A stretch of DNA of 64,000 nucleotides, taken from the NCBI RefSeq assembly GCF_023734775.1, contig NZ_AP025732.1, positions 1,116,001 through 1,180,000 on the forward strand. Reading direction: 5' to 3'. Source of the DNA: Nostoc cf. commune SO-36. GTDB taxonomy: Bacteria > Cyanobacteriota > Cyanobacteriia > Cyanobacteriales > Nostocaceae. The position numbers were made by a program, and so were the translations under genes. Every line of letters starts with the position of its first letter. The stretch's first letter is position 1. Positions 7,952 through 16,780 of this stretch are shown piece after piece. The notes beneath the pieces were generated by a model, which worked only from the letters and a program-made list of their open reading frames with translations, ran no database searches and had not been told where the DNA came from.

Positions 7952-9214
7952 TTAAATAAAGTACTTTTCCACACATCTAATAAATATTTCCACACCCATT
8001 GCCAAGGCGGTTTCATCAAAATCAAACCGGGGATGATGATGAGGATATGCTAAGTCTTTCGCGGAGTTAGCAGAACCCAGAAAGAAATAGCAACCAGGAA
8101 CCTCTTGTAAGAAAAATGACATATCTTCAGCAGCCATAGTTTGGCATTCAGGCGCAATACCCATAGAAGTTTCTAACACTTCTTCTGCTACAGATCGCAC
8201 CAGTTCTGCCATTCTAATATCATTAATTACTGGCGGATAAAGTGACCAGTATTCTAAGTGATAACTCGCACCATGACTCTGGCAAATTCCGGCAATAATC
8301 TGCTCGACACGCTCCTTAAAAAAGCCTTTCAAACTAGGATTAAAATACCTGACAGTCGCACTCATCCTGGCTGTATCAGCAATCACATTCCGCTTGGTTC
8401 CAGCATGAAGTTCGCCCACTGTCACCACTGCTGAATCAATAGGATTAACATTCCGAGCGACAATGGTTTGTAAGGCATTTACAATTTGGGCAGAAACTAC
8501 AACGGAGTCAACAGTTTGATGGGGTAGTGCGCCATGTCCACCTTTGCCCAAAATTGTACAGTTAAAGCACTCCACAGCTGCCATTAACGCCCCAGCACGC
8601 ACACCCACTGTTCCCAAAGGTAAATTATTCCACAAGTGCAAACCAATAATTGCATCAACGTCTGGATTTTTCAGGACTCCAGCTTCAATCATCGGCTTTG
8701 CCCCCCCTGGTGATTCTTCAGCTGGCTGAAAGATAATTTTTACAGTACCGGAGAAGTCTTGGCGATGCTGCTGGAGATGGTAAGCTGTACCTAAAGCGAT
8801 CGCTGTATGTCCATCATGTCCACAAGCATGCATCACTCCATCATGCTGCGATTTATACGGCACTTCGTTGAGTTCTTGGATTGGCAAAGCATCCATATCC
8901 GCCCGAATCGCTAAAACTTGGGGAGTGGGAAGTGGGGAGTTGAGAGAGACGCGATTAATCGCATCTGTACTAGGAACTTTGTTACCTTTAATAGTGGCAA
9001 CAATCCCTGTATGGGCAATGCCAATTTTATGCTCAATTCCCCATTCTTGCAGTTTTTCTGATACAAATTCGGCAGTCAGTTTTTCTTGAAAACCCAACTC
9101 TGGTTGTTGATGCAATCGCCGCCGCCACTCTACTAATTGTGGTTGCAATGAACGAATCGAAAGTCGGATGCGAGATAGGTCAACAGAAGAGGAGTTTGGA
9201 AAGGTAGAAACCAT
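7952..9214 (-). CDS. M20 family amidohydrolase (N-acyl amino acid / hippurate type)
   Basis: This is a 420-residue zinc peptidase-like amidohydrolase that cleaves N-acyl or auxin-like conjugates of amino acids. The metal-site motifs are in order: LAIRADMDALPIQE, MHACGHDGHTAIALG and FQPAEESPGGAKPMIEAG. A later conserved His lies in GLHLWNNLP, and the C-terminal metal ligand in YPHHHPRFD. The lid/dimerisation domain sits between. No signal peptide is seen, so it is likely cytoplasmic. It is monocistronic, with a 400-bp gap to the next gene and a hairpin after the stop. The physiological substrate cannot be read from the sequence. Confidence 0.88.
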   Translation of the reverse strand: MVSTFPNSSSVDLSRIRLSIRSLQPQLVEWRRRLHQQPELGFQEKLTAEFVSEKLQEWGIEHKIGIAHTGIVATIKGNKVPSTDAINRVSLNSPLPTPQVLAIRADMDALPIQELNEVPYKSQHDGVMHACGHDGHTAIALGTAYHLQQHRQDFSGTVKIIFQPAEESPGGAKPMIEAGVLKNPDVDAIIGLHLWNNLPLGTVGVRAGALMAAVECFNCTILGKGGHGALPHQTVDSVVVSAQIVNALQTIVARNVNPIDSAVVTVGELHAGTKRNVIADTARMSATVRYFNPSLKGFFKERVEQIIAGICQSHGASYHLEYWSLYPPVINDIRMAELVRSVAEEVLETSMGIAPECQTMAAEDMSFFLQEVPGCYFFLGSANSAKDLAYPHHHPRFDFDETALAMGVEIFIRCVEKYFI

Positions 9215-9545
9215 TATGCAGACAAACTAGTTTAAGTATAGTTAACTTAGATTATTTTCCCAGTTTAACGTGAGTTGGACTAATCTTTAGTAACTACTTA
9301 ATGCTTCATTATTACACACATTTTGTCGTCAGGAATTTCGTTAAAAAAGCTAATCTGCCATTAACTTAACTCTAAACTATCTCCATTACAACTAAACCTT
9401 TTAGTTGTAACCCCACTTTCGTTAAAGTTTACTCCATCCTTCATCTAGAAACTTTTCGATTTCCGTTCCTGATCTCCTGAGATTAGGATAGTAAGATCAT
9501 CGGCAATATAATCAATTTGTATATGTGAAATTTCATTCAACTTCA

Positions 9546-9572
9546 GTGAGATGGGCATCTTGCCCACCTCAC
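9546..9572. repeat. Palindromic repeat in the 9215-9618 spacer
   Basis: GTGAGATGGGC and GCCCACCTCAC pair with one mismatch around ATCTT. It lies just past the stop of the minus-strand methyltransferase gene. The remainder of the 400-bp spacer is AT-rich with no recognisable gene. Confidence 0.5.
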
Positions 9573-9618
9573 AAGACGGATAATTTATTTATTGGAAGTC
9601 CCCAACATCCTCATTAGA

Positions 9619-10941
9619 TTAACGCTCCAGCATGAGGTAATCAAAACCCTCTAGGGTCAAGAGCATCTTTTGCATCAATTGAAAAGCTTGTTCATCATTT
9701 GTAGGCTGTGAAGTTACAGGGTTTAGCGGTCTAAATTGTTTCCAGCGCTCCACTAGGGACATCATTGGCTGAGGTTGGTCTAGTAAAGGTAGTAAACAAA
9801 CAGCCATTGCGCTATCTATACTGACAAACTGTCCAATTTGCGATAAGTGTTGACTAACGTCAAATATTCTGCACTCTGTAGCACAGGCTAGAAGGTCTTC
9901 CTTAAACTTAGGCGTTTTTAACTGAGGATGAAGATGCACAGTTGCTACTTGCCAATCAGAATCAGTCCATTCGGCAAAAGGTACAAAAGTCTGTGGTCGG
10001 TCGGGATGACCACACCAAAAGTCTAGCAGTCGATGAATGGGTTGTAATAGTTCAAATAGCTCTAGCCGCTCTTCTATAGAAATGTCAGGTAAGCTCATCC
10101 CCAGAAAAGCAGGTAAATTATCTGGTTCTTTAAACAAATCTTTAACGTCCCACTGTCGCCAGTTCACCATACTGATAAACTCTAAATCAGCAGATTTTAA
10201 AGCTGTGAACATATCAGGGATAGTGTAGCCTTTGTCTCCTTGAAACAAGTAATTCATTAAAATTCTTTCTTTTCCTTCCTCTCCTTCATAATTAGCATTC
10301 CAAGTTCTAGCTTTAAGAGTGACATTATCTTTCAAAGCTTTCATTGTTTCGACGACAATATCCATCTCTAATTCTGCTGGATTTTCATTCATTAAACCCA
10401 TCATTGTAAAGAGTTTCTGAGCGCAAAAGTAATTGAATCTCTGTAGTGAACTATGCAAGTTGCTGCGAATAATCCCATCAGGCTTTAAAACTGATTTCAT
10501 TGCTTGTAAGGCGACAGCAGGATCAGGAAAAAGATATAGCAGTTCATCACAATTAATATAGTCAAATTGGTAATCTAACTTATGTAATTCCTCTATTGAT
10601 AAAACAATGAATTCCACATTGTCAAAGCCGTGGTGCTCCAGGCGTTGCTGTGCTAATTTAATCGATTCTCCTGATATATCGATGCCAACTATTTTAGCTC
10701 CTACATTTGCTTCAGCCAAAATTAGCGATTTGTAACCTGAGCCACATCCTGCATCTAAAATTACTTTTCCTTTGGTATCTATAACTTTTTGGTTTCTCAA
10801 ATAAACAGGAGTCATTAAGTTATGAATATATAGTTCATTTGAATTATTTTTAGGAGATTTATCTAGAGGTATTCTGGGATAGGGGGAACTGTCAAATTGC
10901 TGACGAATTTTATCTAATAAATCAGATTCTAGACGGGTCAT
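9619..10941 (-). CDS. Class I SAM-dependent methyltransferase with C-terminal extension
   Basis: The open frame runs up to 11154, but AGGAG lies eight bases before the ATG at 10941 (MTRLESDLLDK) and homology to methyltransferases begins there, giving 440 residues. The SAM-binding motif I is VILDAGCGSGYKSLILAE, with VGIDISGESI as motif II. LDYQFDYINCDELLYLFPDP is the post-II region and KPDGIIRSNL is motif III. A C-terminal region of about 200 residues is not recognised and may hold the substrate site. The N-terminal SSPYPRIPLDKSP is typical of cyanobacterial methyltransferases found with TPR proteins. The substrate is unknown. It follows another methyltransferase gene on the same strand. Confidence 0.8.
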   Translation of the reverse strand: MTRLESDLLDKIRQQFDSSPYPRIPLDKSPKNNSNELYIHNLMTPVYLRNQKVIDTKGKVILDAGCGSGYKSLILAEANVGAKIVGIDISGESIKLAQQRLEHHGFDNVEFIVLSIEELHKLDYQFDYINCDELLYLFPDPAVALQAMKSVLKPDGIIRSNLHSSLQRFNYFCAQKLFTMMGLMNENPAELEMDIVVETMKALKDNVTLKARTWNANYEGEEGKERILMNYLFQGDKGYTIPDMFTALKSADLEFISMVNWRQWDVKDLFKEPDNLPAFLGMSLPDISIEERLELFELLQPIHRLLDFWCGHPDRPQTFVPFAEWTDSDWQVATVHLHPQLKTPKFKEDLLACATECRIFDVSQHLSQIGQFVSIDSAMAVCLLPLLDQPQPMMSLVERWKQFRPLNPVTSQPTNDEQAFQLMQKMLLTLEGFDYLMLER

Positions 10942-11072
10942 TACAATTGCTCCTGATACTACTTTTTTGACTGGTAAACGAAATTTGTTTAGGGTTTGTG
11001 TAAAACTATTTATTATCAAAAATTTACATTTTGACAAGATAATATAGCTATACCTAAGTAAAAAATCAAAGA

Positions 11073-11621
11073 TTAAGTTTGCTCTAAAGATATTGATTTT
11101 TGAACAATGAAATTCAGACTGATGAGTGTATCTAGAATACGTATTGTGCTGCAATCATTGAATAGATCAAAATTATCTACTTGCTGATATTCTGTAAAGC
11201 CACATTCTTCTAAATATATGCCCAATATTTCAAAATCAAATCCTACTTTATGAACATCATATATATTGCTTTGTGCCCCAAATATAATCCGCATTAAATG
11301 TAAACGATCAAATACCGTAAATTGCGGATGAAGATAAAGCCAACACATTTTTTTTAAGTCAGGAACACTAATGAAAAGTTGACCACCTGGTTTTAGAACA
11401 CGATACCATTCAGTTAATGTATTAATTAACTCATTATCTATTGAGTGATAAAAATGTTCTAGGACATGACTGGCATAAATTGCGGCTATTGAATTATTTT
11501 CAAATTGACTTAAATCAGATGCGTTACCAACATAATCTACTTCTGGACGAGGTTCAACATCGAATATTTTCCAGTCTGGATGTCTTTGTTTTCCACCAAT
11601 ATGAAGTTTAATCTCTGGCAT
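11073..11621 (-). CDS. Predicted SAM-dependent methyltransferase, small
   Basis: The protein has 182 residues from the ATG at 11621 (MPEIKLHIGGKQRHPDW). A longer start at 11759 adds 46 basic residues that do not look like this family, and neither start has a clear Shine-Dalgarno. The core is LHIGGKQRHPDWKIFDVEP, then IAAIYASHVLEHF and LKPGGQLFISVPDL. This is the pattern of small predicted methyltransferases often found in glycan or lipid biosynthesis loci. The canonical GxGxG loop is weak (HIGG). It is upstream of and co-oriented with the gene at 9619-10941, with a gap of about 130 bp. Substrate unknown. Confidence 0.7.
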   Translation of the reverse strand: MPEIKLHIGGKQRHPDWKIFDVEPRPEVDYVGNASDLSQFENNSIAAIYASHVLEHFYHSIDNELINTLTEWYRVLKPGGQLFISVPDLKKMCWLYLHPQFTVFDRLHLMRIIFGAQSNIYDVHKVGFDFEILGIYLEECGFTEYQQVDNFDLFNDCSTIRILDTLISLNFIVQKSISLEQT

Positions 11622-11897
11622 TTTTTTGTATTTTGCTACTCTGTATCGTTTTCTTCTACCTCTCGTGGGTAAATCATTAAAAATTTTTAGAAAAAAGCGG
11701 ATGTTGAACTGGGCATTGAAATTGCTCCTTATACTAACTTTGTTCTGATGCTTTCCCACGATTACGCTAACTCTTGTTGAGAGCTAGTTAAGACATACCT
11801 GCAAACATTTGCCATGCTGTTCAAGCTAGTAAGCGGCACACTCAACCTTGAGTATTCCCAACTTGTGAGGATTTCTATCACAATATTTAAGAATTAG

Positions 11898-11979
11898 TTA
11901 GAACTGGATGAGGTAAGTTACATTGTCACCAAGCCGAGTTTTATCGAAACCAGTGTAGAAGCCATTCTTGCTAGTGACG
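11898..11979 (+). pseudogene. Decayed fragment of a thioredoxin reductase gene
   Basis: About 82 bases align with 12881-12965 inside the NTRC gene downstream, at roughly 80% identity by eye with one 3-base gap. The frame reads ELDEVSYIVTKPSFIETSVE, against [20 protein letters not shown] in the intact gene. It lies some 130 bp before the NTRC start. It is either a relic of a tandem paralogue or a partial duplication. Bases 12010-12060 then carry a GTAGGCGTAGCCCGTCGC-type interspersed repeat. Confidence 0.65.
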
Positions 11980-12109
11980 ATAATTCTTGCATCCAGAAAT
12001 ACATTTTGCGTAGGCGTAGCCCGTCGCAGACATCGCTTACCATCTGGCATAGCCGATCGCAATTTGTTATGCTATATTAAACGTAGTCGTTATGAGTTCA
12101 CATATTTTC

Positions 12110-13480
12110 ATGGCTAACACAACTGTAGAAAACTTGGTAATTATTGGTTCTGGCCCAGCAGGGTACACAGCTGCCATTTATGCCGGACGTGCTAACCTGA
12201 AACCCGTTGTATTTGAAGGTTTCCAAGCCGGGGGTTTACCTGGTGGGCAACTAATGACAACAACAGAAGTTGAGAATTTTCCAGGGTTTCCCCAGGGGAT
12301 TACCGGGCCGCAACTGATGGATCAGATGAAAGCTCAGGCGGAGCGCTGGGGGGCTGAACTATATACTGAAGATGTTATATCAGTTGACTTGAGTCAGCGT
12401 CCATTTACAGTGCGATCGCAAGAAAGAGAAATTAAAACCAACAGCATCGTCATTGCTACGGGTGCAACAGCAAAACGTTTAGGTTTACCCAGCGAACATG
12501 AATTTTGGAGTCGGGGTATTTCCGCTTGTGCGATTTGCGATGGTGCAACACCGATTTTTCACGGTGCAGAATTGGCTGTAATTGGTGCTGGCGACTCGGC
12601 GGCGGAAGAGTCAATTTACCTCACCAAATACGGTTCTAAGGTAAATATGTTAGTACGCACCGATAAAATGCGGGCTTCTAAAGCTATGCAAGACCGCGTT
12701 TTGAGTAACCCAAAAATCCAAGTACATTGGAACACAGAAGCCGTGGATATTTTCGGTAACGGTCACATGGAAGGGGTGAAAGTCCGCAATACCAAAACTG
12801 GTGAAGAGAGCAAACTGCACGCTAAGGGTTTATTCTACGCCGTTGGTCACAGTCCCAATACCTCTCTATTTAAAGGACAATTAGAACTGGATGAGATAGG
12901 TTACGTTGTCACCAAGCATGGTTCTGTAGAAACCAGTGTAGAAGGCGTTTTTGCTGCTGGCGACGTGCAAGATCATGAGTTTCGGCAAGCAATCACGGCT
13001 GCGGGTACTGGCTGTATGGCGGCGATGTTAGCAGAACGCTGGTTGTCATCCAGTGGCTTGATTCAAGAATTCCATCAACAGCCAGAAACGGCAGATAATG
13101 AATTAGAACATCAGCCAGCTAAAAAGACTGAAGCAGAGGAAGAAGCTGGATTTAATTTGAGTGAGACGCGCCATCAGGGAGGTTATGCTTTACGGAAATT
13201 GTTCCATGAAAGCGATCGCTTACTCCTTGTTAAATATGTCTCTCCTGGCTGTGGCCCTTGTCATACCCTGAAGCCAATTTTAAATAAAGTGGTGGATGAA
13301 TTTGACAGTAAAATTCACTTTGTAGAAATTGACATCGACAAAGACCGAGATATTGCTGAAAATGCTAATGTGACAGGAACACCAACAGTTCAATTATTCA
13401 AAGATAAGGAGCTGGTGAAAGAAGTTAAAGGTGTGAAGCAAAAGAGCGAATACCGCCAATTGATTGAAAGTAATCTGTAA
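12110..13480 (+). CDS. trxB: NTRC: NADPH-thioredoxin reductase fused to thioredoxin
   Basis: This bifunctional redox enzyme transfers electrons from NADPH through FAD and a CxxC site to its own thioredoxin domain. In cyanobacteria and plastids NTRC reduces 2-Cys peroxiredoxin and other targets. The FAD site is [18 protein letters not shown] and the reductase disulfide is SACAICDGA. The NADPH Rossmann motif is [13 protein letters not shown], and AAGDVQD is the second FAD motif. An acidic linker (about residues 325-355) leads to a thioredoxin domain with active site [12 protein letters not shown]. The ATG at 12110 (MANTTVENL) is preferred over 12092, because the first six residues are not conserved-looking. 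No clear Shine-Dalgarno is seen. Confidence 0.93.
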   Translation: MANTTVENLVIIGSGPAGYTAAIYAGRANLKPVVFEGFQAGGLPGGQLMTTTEVENFPGFPQGITGPQLMDQMKAQAERWGAELYTEDVISVDLSQRPFTVRSQEREIKTNSIVIATGATAKRLGLPSEHEFWSRGISACAICDGATPIFHGAELAVIGAGDSAAEESIYLTKYGSKVNMLVRTDKMRASKAMQDRVLSNPKIQVHWNTEAVDIFGNGHMEGVKVRNTKTGEESKLHAKGLFYAVGHSPNTSLFKGQLELDEIGYVVTKHGSVETSVEGVFAAGDVQDHEFRQAITAAGTGCMAAMLAERWLSSSGLIQEFHQQPETADNELEHQPAKKTEAEEEAGFNLSETRHQGGYALRKLFHESDRLLLVKYVSPGCGPCHTLKPILNKVVDEFDSKIHFVEIDIDKDRDIAENANVTGTPTVQLFKDKELVKEVKGVKQKSEYRQLIESNL

Positions 13481-13537
13481 GAGAGTGGGGAGTCGGGAAT
13501 CTGACTTTTTACGGCATCTGGAAAACCTCTCTCTAAA

Positions 13538-13560
13538 TCTCTCTCCTAAAAGGAGAGAGA
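13538..13560. terminator. Hairpin downstream of NTRC
   Basis: TCTCTCTCCT and AGGAGAGAGA form a perfect 10-bp stem with loop AAA, about 60 bp past the NTRC stop, followed by CTTTGAATTTTC. It also resembles a widespread cyanobacterial spacer palindrome, so termination is likely but not certain. Confidence 0.5.
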
Positions 13561-13699
13561 CTTTGAATTTTCCCCCTTCCAGCGTCGGCAAGGGGGTTAG
13601 CGGGTTAGGTTTTTGGTGGATTTATTCCACATAACGTGAAAAGTCAGGTGGGGAATGGGGAATAGTAAAAAATCATTGACAGTTACTAATTCTCAATAC

Positions 13700-14113
13700 T
13701 CACCCCCCGACATCGCAAACTAACCTGTTAAATAAAGATACAGAAATAATCGTTGTATTTACTAAAGTTTGCGCCTGATTAAAATCAGAATCACCCGTAA
13801 TCAAAAAATCTGCCTCTGCTGCCATAGCACAAGCTAAAAACTTTGCATCTTTTCTATCTCTGGGAAAATCAACTTCAAAATTGACATCAATTAGTGTTAG
13901 AAATGTATCGATAATTTTAAACCACTCACATCTCACCTCATCTGTCAACTTAAACTTGCTGCGACTTAAAACTTCTTTATATTCCACAATAATTTCTTCA
14001 GAAGCTATCCATTGCCAATCTGGATTATCAAAAATAAACTGAATAACATCTCTTGGTACTCTACCCTTAAGGACAGCAGAAACTAAAACATTCGTGTCAA
14101 TAACAACTTTCAT
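13700..14113 (-). CDS. PIN-domain toxin (VapC-like)
   Basis: This 137-residue PIN ribonuclease is of the type found in toxin-antitoxin pairs (COG1569-like). Acidic active-site residues are visible: Asp6 in VVIDTNVLVSA, Glu44 in IIVEYKEVL, Asp89 in RKDAKFLACA, and Asp108/Asp110 in ITGDSDF. Known family members cleave tRNA or other RNA; the target here is unknown. Its start overlaps the stop of the upstream antitoxin-like gene by four bases (ATGA), which indicates coupled translation. It is oriented against the NTRC gene. Confidence 0.82.
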   Translation of the reverse strand: MKVVIDTNVLVSAVLKGRVPRDVIQFIFDNPDWQWIASEEIIVEYKEVLSRSKFKLTDEVRCEWFKIIDTFLTLIDVNFEVDFPRDRKDAKFLACAMAAEADFLITGDSDFNQAQTLVNTTIISVSLFNRLVCDVGG

Positions 14114-14349
14114 TCCCCGCGTTGATAAGCTTCAATTTCTGCTGAGATTTCTGCTTCTGTAATATCTTGTACTCCCGGTAGAGACTGTGTTTTATCAAAT
14201 AAATCTCTCAGCTTTTTACTAATTTCTGCTCTAGGATTATCCTCAGCTAAGATAATTATTTCTACTCTTTGTCCTACCTTAAAAGGTAAATCAGATAATA
14301 TTACTTGACTTGGATCTGTAATGGTGATGTATTTTTTGTAAGCGTTCAT
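14110..14349 (-). CDS. Antitoxin partner of the PIN toxin
   Basis: The 79-residue acidic protein immediately precedes and overlaps the PIN toxin gene. The N-terminal half (ITITDPSQVILSDLPFKVGQRVEIIIL) has the alternating hydrophobic pattern of a small beta domain like AbrB/MazE-type antitoxins. The C-terminal half (LPGVQDITEAEISAEIEAYQ) is helical and acidic, suitable to block the toxin. Position and pattern are the evidence; no DNA-binding motif is certain. AGGAGG-like TGGAGGAATC lies just before the ATG on the minus strand. Confidence 0.75.
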   Translation of the reverse strand: MNAYKKYITITDPSQVILSDLPFKVGQRVEIIILAEDNPRAEISKKLRDLFDKTQSLPGVQDITEAEISAEIEAYQRGE

Positions 14350-14576
14350 GATTCCTCCATTAACTTGGTCATTCTCTACTTGGGATAATTAAACTTTGTG
14401 GTGACAACGACTGGTAATTTATTTCTAACAAAAATAAGGCATAATCTCACCTCTAACTCAGTCTAGCTCTGTATCCACCGCGAAACAGTTAGACTTTTAT
14501 TCACGATGTTTACGCAATCCCCTATCTGATATGTAAAATAGTCAGCGTATCAAGCTTTGCTCCAGGCGATCGCTTT

Positions 14577-15473
14577 ATGGCCATTACAAAACGGCGACTA
14601 CCGACATTTTTACAGTTTGGCAAAAGTCTCAATCTTTCGCAAAAACTCATGCTCATTGGGTTAGCCATTACCCTATTTTTCATCTTTCTGGCATTCTTCG
14701 CTCCCGTATTCCAGGCTTGGGGATGGCTGCAAAACCCTAAAGATTTTCTCTCTAATCCAATTCACGAGCCACCCTCAGCTAAACATTGGTTTGGTACTAG
14801 TCGTTTGGGTTATGATGTGTTCTCCCGGACGCTGTTCGGCGCTCAAGCTGCTTTGCAGGTGGTGATTTTGGCAACGGCGCTGAGTATGATTATCGGTGTG
14901 CCTTTGGGGATGCTGAGTGGTTATCTCGGTGGAAAATTGGATAAAGTGTTGCTGTTTATTATGGATAGCATCTACACTCTACCGGGACTACTGCTATCTG
15001 TTACCCTGGCGTTTGTGGTGGGGCGTGGGATATTAAATGCAGCGATCGCTATTAGCATTGCTTACATTCCCCAATATTACCGCGTTGTTCGCAACCACAC
15101 CGTGAGCGTGAAAACTGAAGTGTTCATCGAAGCTGCTCAAGCAATGGGTGCTTCCACTTGGGTTGTACTTTCTCGTTATCTATTTTTTAACGTCATTCAA
15201 AGTGTACCCGTCCTCTTCACACTCAACGCTGCTGATGCAATTTTGGTGTTGGGCGGTTTGGGTTTTTTGGGGCTAGGACTTCCCGAAGAAGTGCCAGAAT
15301 GGGGACACGATTTAAAGCAAGCCCTAGAAGCTTTACCTACTGGCATTTGGTGGACTACACTTTTCCCTGGTTTAACGATGACATTCATGGTGGTAGGGTT
15401 ATCACTACTCGGTGAGGGGTTAAATGAATTTGTCAATCCCCGTTTACGGAGAGAAAATAGAATCCGAAAGTAA
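14577..15473 (+). CDS. ABC transporter permease, DppC/OppC type
   Basis: This 298-residue inner-membrane permease belongs to the peptide/nickel (OppC/DppC) class of importers. It has a first TM at about 22-45 and a short periplasmic segment with the family pattern KHWFGTSRLGYDVFSRTLFGA. The transport core has about five further TMs. The EAA coupling loop is EAAQAMGASTWVVLSRYLFF. No other subunits are adjacent, so the partner permease, ATPase and binding protein must be elsewhere, as is common in cyanobacteria. The ATG overlaps a HIP1-like site (GCGATCGCTTTATGG) and no Shine-Dalgarno is seen, so the start is moderately sure. Confidence 0.88.
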   Translation: MAITKRRLPTFLQFGKSLNLSQKLMLIGLAITLFFIFLAFFAPVFQAWGWLQNPKDFLSNPIHEPPSAKHWFGTSRLGYDVFSRTLFGAQAALQVVILATALSMIIGVPLGMLSGYLGGKLDKVLLFIMDSIYTLPGLLLSVTLAFVVGRGILNAAIAISIAYIPQYYRVVRNHTVSVKTEVFIEAAQAMGASTWVVLSRYLFFNVIQSVPVLFTLNAADAILVLGGLGFLGLGLPEEVPEWGHDLKQALEALPTGIWWTTLFPGLTMTFMVVGLSLLGEGLNEFVNPRLRRENRIRK

Positions 15474-15514
15474 TCATTGGTCATTAGTCGTTAGCAAAAG
15501 ACGAAGGACAAGGA

Positions 15515-15565
15515 ACAAATGACAAATGAGCAATGACAAATGACAAATGACAAATAAACAATAGA
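15515..15565. repeat. Tandem ACAAATG heptamers
   Basis: Several perfect and imperfect copies of ACAAATG lie between the permease gene and the small ORF. The same heptamer recurs at 15858-15888 around the kinase start. Confidence 0.7.
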
Positions 15566-15574
15566 GAGATTTGT

Positions 15575-15784
15575 ATGAAAGATAATCTAACGTTAATTGC
15601 TGCCGCTACTGGCGGATTTATCCTTTCCGTTGCTCTTGCTGGTATCTTAAGAGGTGCGCCAATTACAGCTTGGCAAGAGCAATCGAGTTTTCGCACCACG
15701 AATTTTGCTAATTTACAGAAATCGGAGTTGAAAGCCGCGCGTCTTCTCCCAAGCAAAGACACTGCGGTAACAGATAGGGAATAG
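15575..15784 (+). CDS. Small membrane-anchored hypothetical protein
   Basis: This is a 69-residue protein with one hydrophobic segment near residues 8-26 (LIAAATGGFILSVALAGIL) and a polar tail of about 40 residues. The ATG follows AGAGAG at a sensible distance. It is flanked on both sides by heptamer repeats, and the last codons run into the TAGGGAA repeat. The family is not recognised. A secreted or single-pass inner-membrane small protein fits the composition. Confidence 0.5.
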   Translation: MKDNLTLIAAATGGFILSVALAGILRGAPITAWQEQSSFRTTNFANLQKSELKAARLLPSKDTAVTDRE

Positions 15785-15808
15785 GGAATAGGGGGGAATA
15801 GCTGTTCA

Positions 15809-15888
15809 CCAATGCCCAATGCCCAATGCCCAATGCCCAATGCCCAATGCTCAATTACAAATGACAAATGACAAATGACAAATGACAA
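15809..15888. repeat. Two adjacent heptamer arrays before the ROK kinase
   Basis: There are six perfect CCAATGC units at 15809-15850. After a short break, four ATGACAA units follow at 15861-15888. The kinase start codon is the ATG of the third unit (15875). Array length upstream can vary without changing the reading frame, because that ATG is fixed 14 bases before the unique sequence. Confidence 0.85.
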
Positions 15889-16777
15889 ACTTCAAGTAAT
15901 TGGCATTGATGTGGGGGGAACAGCAATTAAGCTGGGGCGTTTTACACCCGACGGTACTTGTCTGCAATCCTTGACTGTGGCGGCTCCCCAACCGACAACA
16001 CCAGAGGCAGTACTGGCGGTGCTTGTAGATGCGATCGCACAAATTGATCCAGATAATCAAGCTGTGGCTATTGGTGTTGGTACTCCTGGCCCATCCGATG
16101 CAGCAGGACGCATTGCCAAAATCGCCATTAACTTACCTGGATGGATCGATGTGCCTTTAGCAGACTGGTTAGAAGCTAAAATTGGCAAACCGACTGCGAT
16201 CGCTAATGATGCTAATTGCGCTCTTTTAGGAGAAGCTTGGCTGGGAGCCGGTCGCCATTTTCAAAATCTGATTCTGCTAACTTTAGGTACTGGGGTTGGT
16301 GGTGCCATTATCCTCAATGGCAAACTATTTATTGGACATCAAGGAGCCGCCGGGGAATTGGGTTTAATTTCATTAAATCCTGATGGCCCAATTTGTAATA
16401 GTGGCAATCGAGGTTCTTTGGAACAATATGCTTGTGCTACTGCAATTCGCCGCCGCACTCTCAAAGAACCTATCGAATTAGGTTTTCTCGCCCAGCAAGG
16501 AGATGCCACAGCATTGACTTTTTGGCAAGAATATGGTAAGTATTTGGGGATAGGATTGACGAGTTTAATTTATGTACTCACACCGCAAGCGATCGTGATT
16601 GGTGGGGGTATCAGTGGCAGCTTTGAATTTTTCATACCAACAGTGAAGGCAGAAATTGAGAAGCGAGTGCAGCCTTTATCACGAGTGGATTTACAAATAT
16701 TACCAGCAGAGTTAGGCAATTTTGCGGGGATAGTAGGTGCAGCAAAGTTGGCATGGCAACGCTATTCGGAATGTTAG
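15875..16777 (+). CDS. ROK family sugar kinase (glucokinase-like)
   Basis: This is a 300-residue ROK kinase, probably phosphorylating glucose or a related hexose with ATP. It has the phosphate-1 motif GIDVGGTAIKLGRF near the start and VGTPGPSD. The catalytic Asp lies in IANDANCALLGEAWLG, the phosphate-2 motif is LTLGTGVGGAIIL, and the adenosine motif is IVIGGGISG. The usual ROK zinc motif CxCGxxGC is here CNSGNRGS, so two of the three cysteines are serine. This may be a lineage trait. The start lies inside a heptamer repeat, so the first five residues (MTNDK) are repeat-encoded. The frameshifted gene at 16781 follows after three bases. Confidence 0.85.
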   Translation: MTNDKLQVIGIDVGGTAIKLGRFTPDGTCLQSLTVAAPQPTTPEAVLAVLVDAIAQIDPDNQAVAIGVGTPGPSDAAGRIAKIAINLPGWIDVPLADWLEAKIGKPTAIANDANCALLGEAWLGAGRHFQNLILLTLGTGVGGAIILNGKLFIGHQGAAGELGLISLNPDGPICNSGNRGSLEQYACATAIRRRTLKEPIELGFLAQQGDATALTFWQEYGKYLGIGLTSLIYVLTPQAIVIGGGISGSFEFFIPTVKAEIEKRVQPLSRVDLQILPAELGNFAGIVGAAKLAWQRYSEC

Positions 16778-16780
16778 ATT

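Noticed and set aside
9546..9572. Riboswitch in the 9215-9618 spacer.
   Set aside because: The only structure is a simple palindrome located 3' of a gene; no known riboswitch core was recognised.
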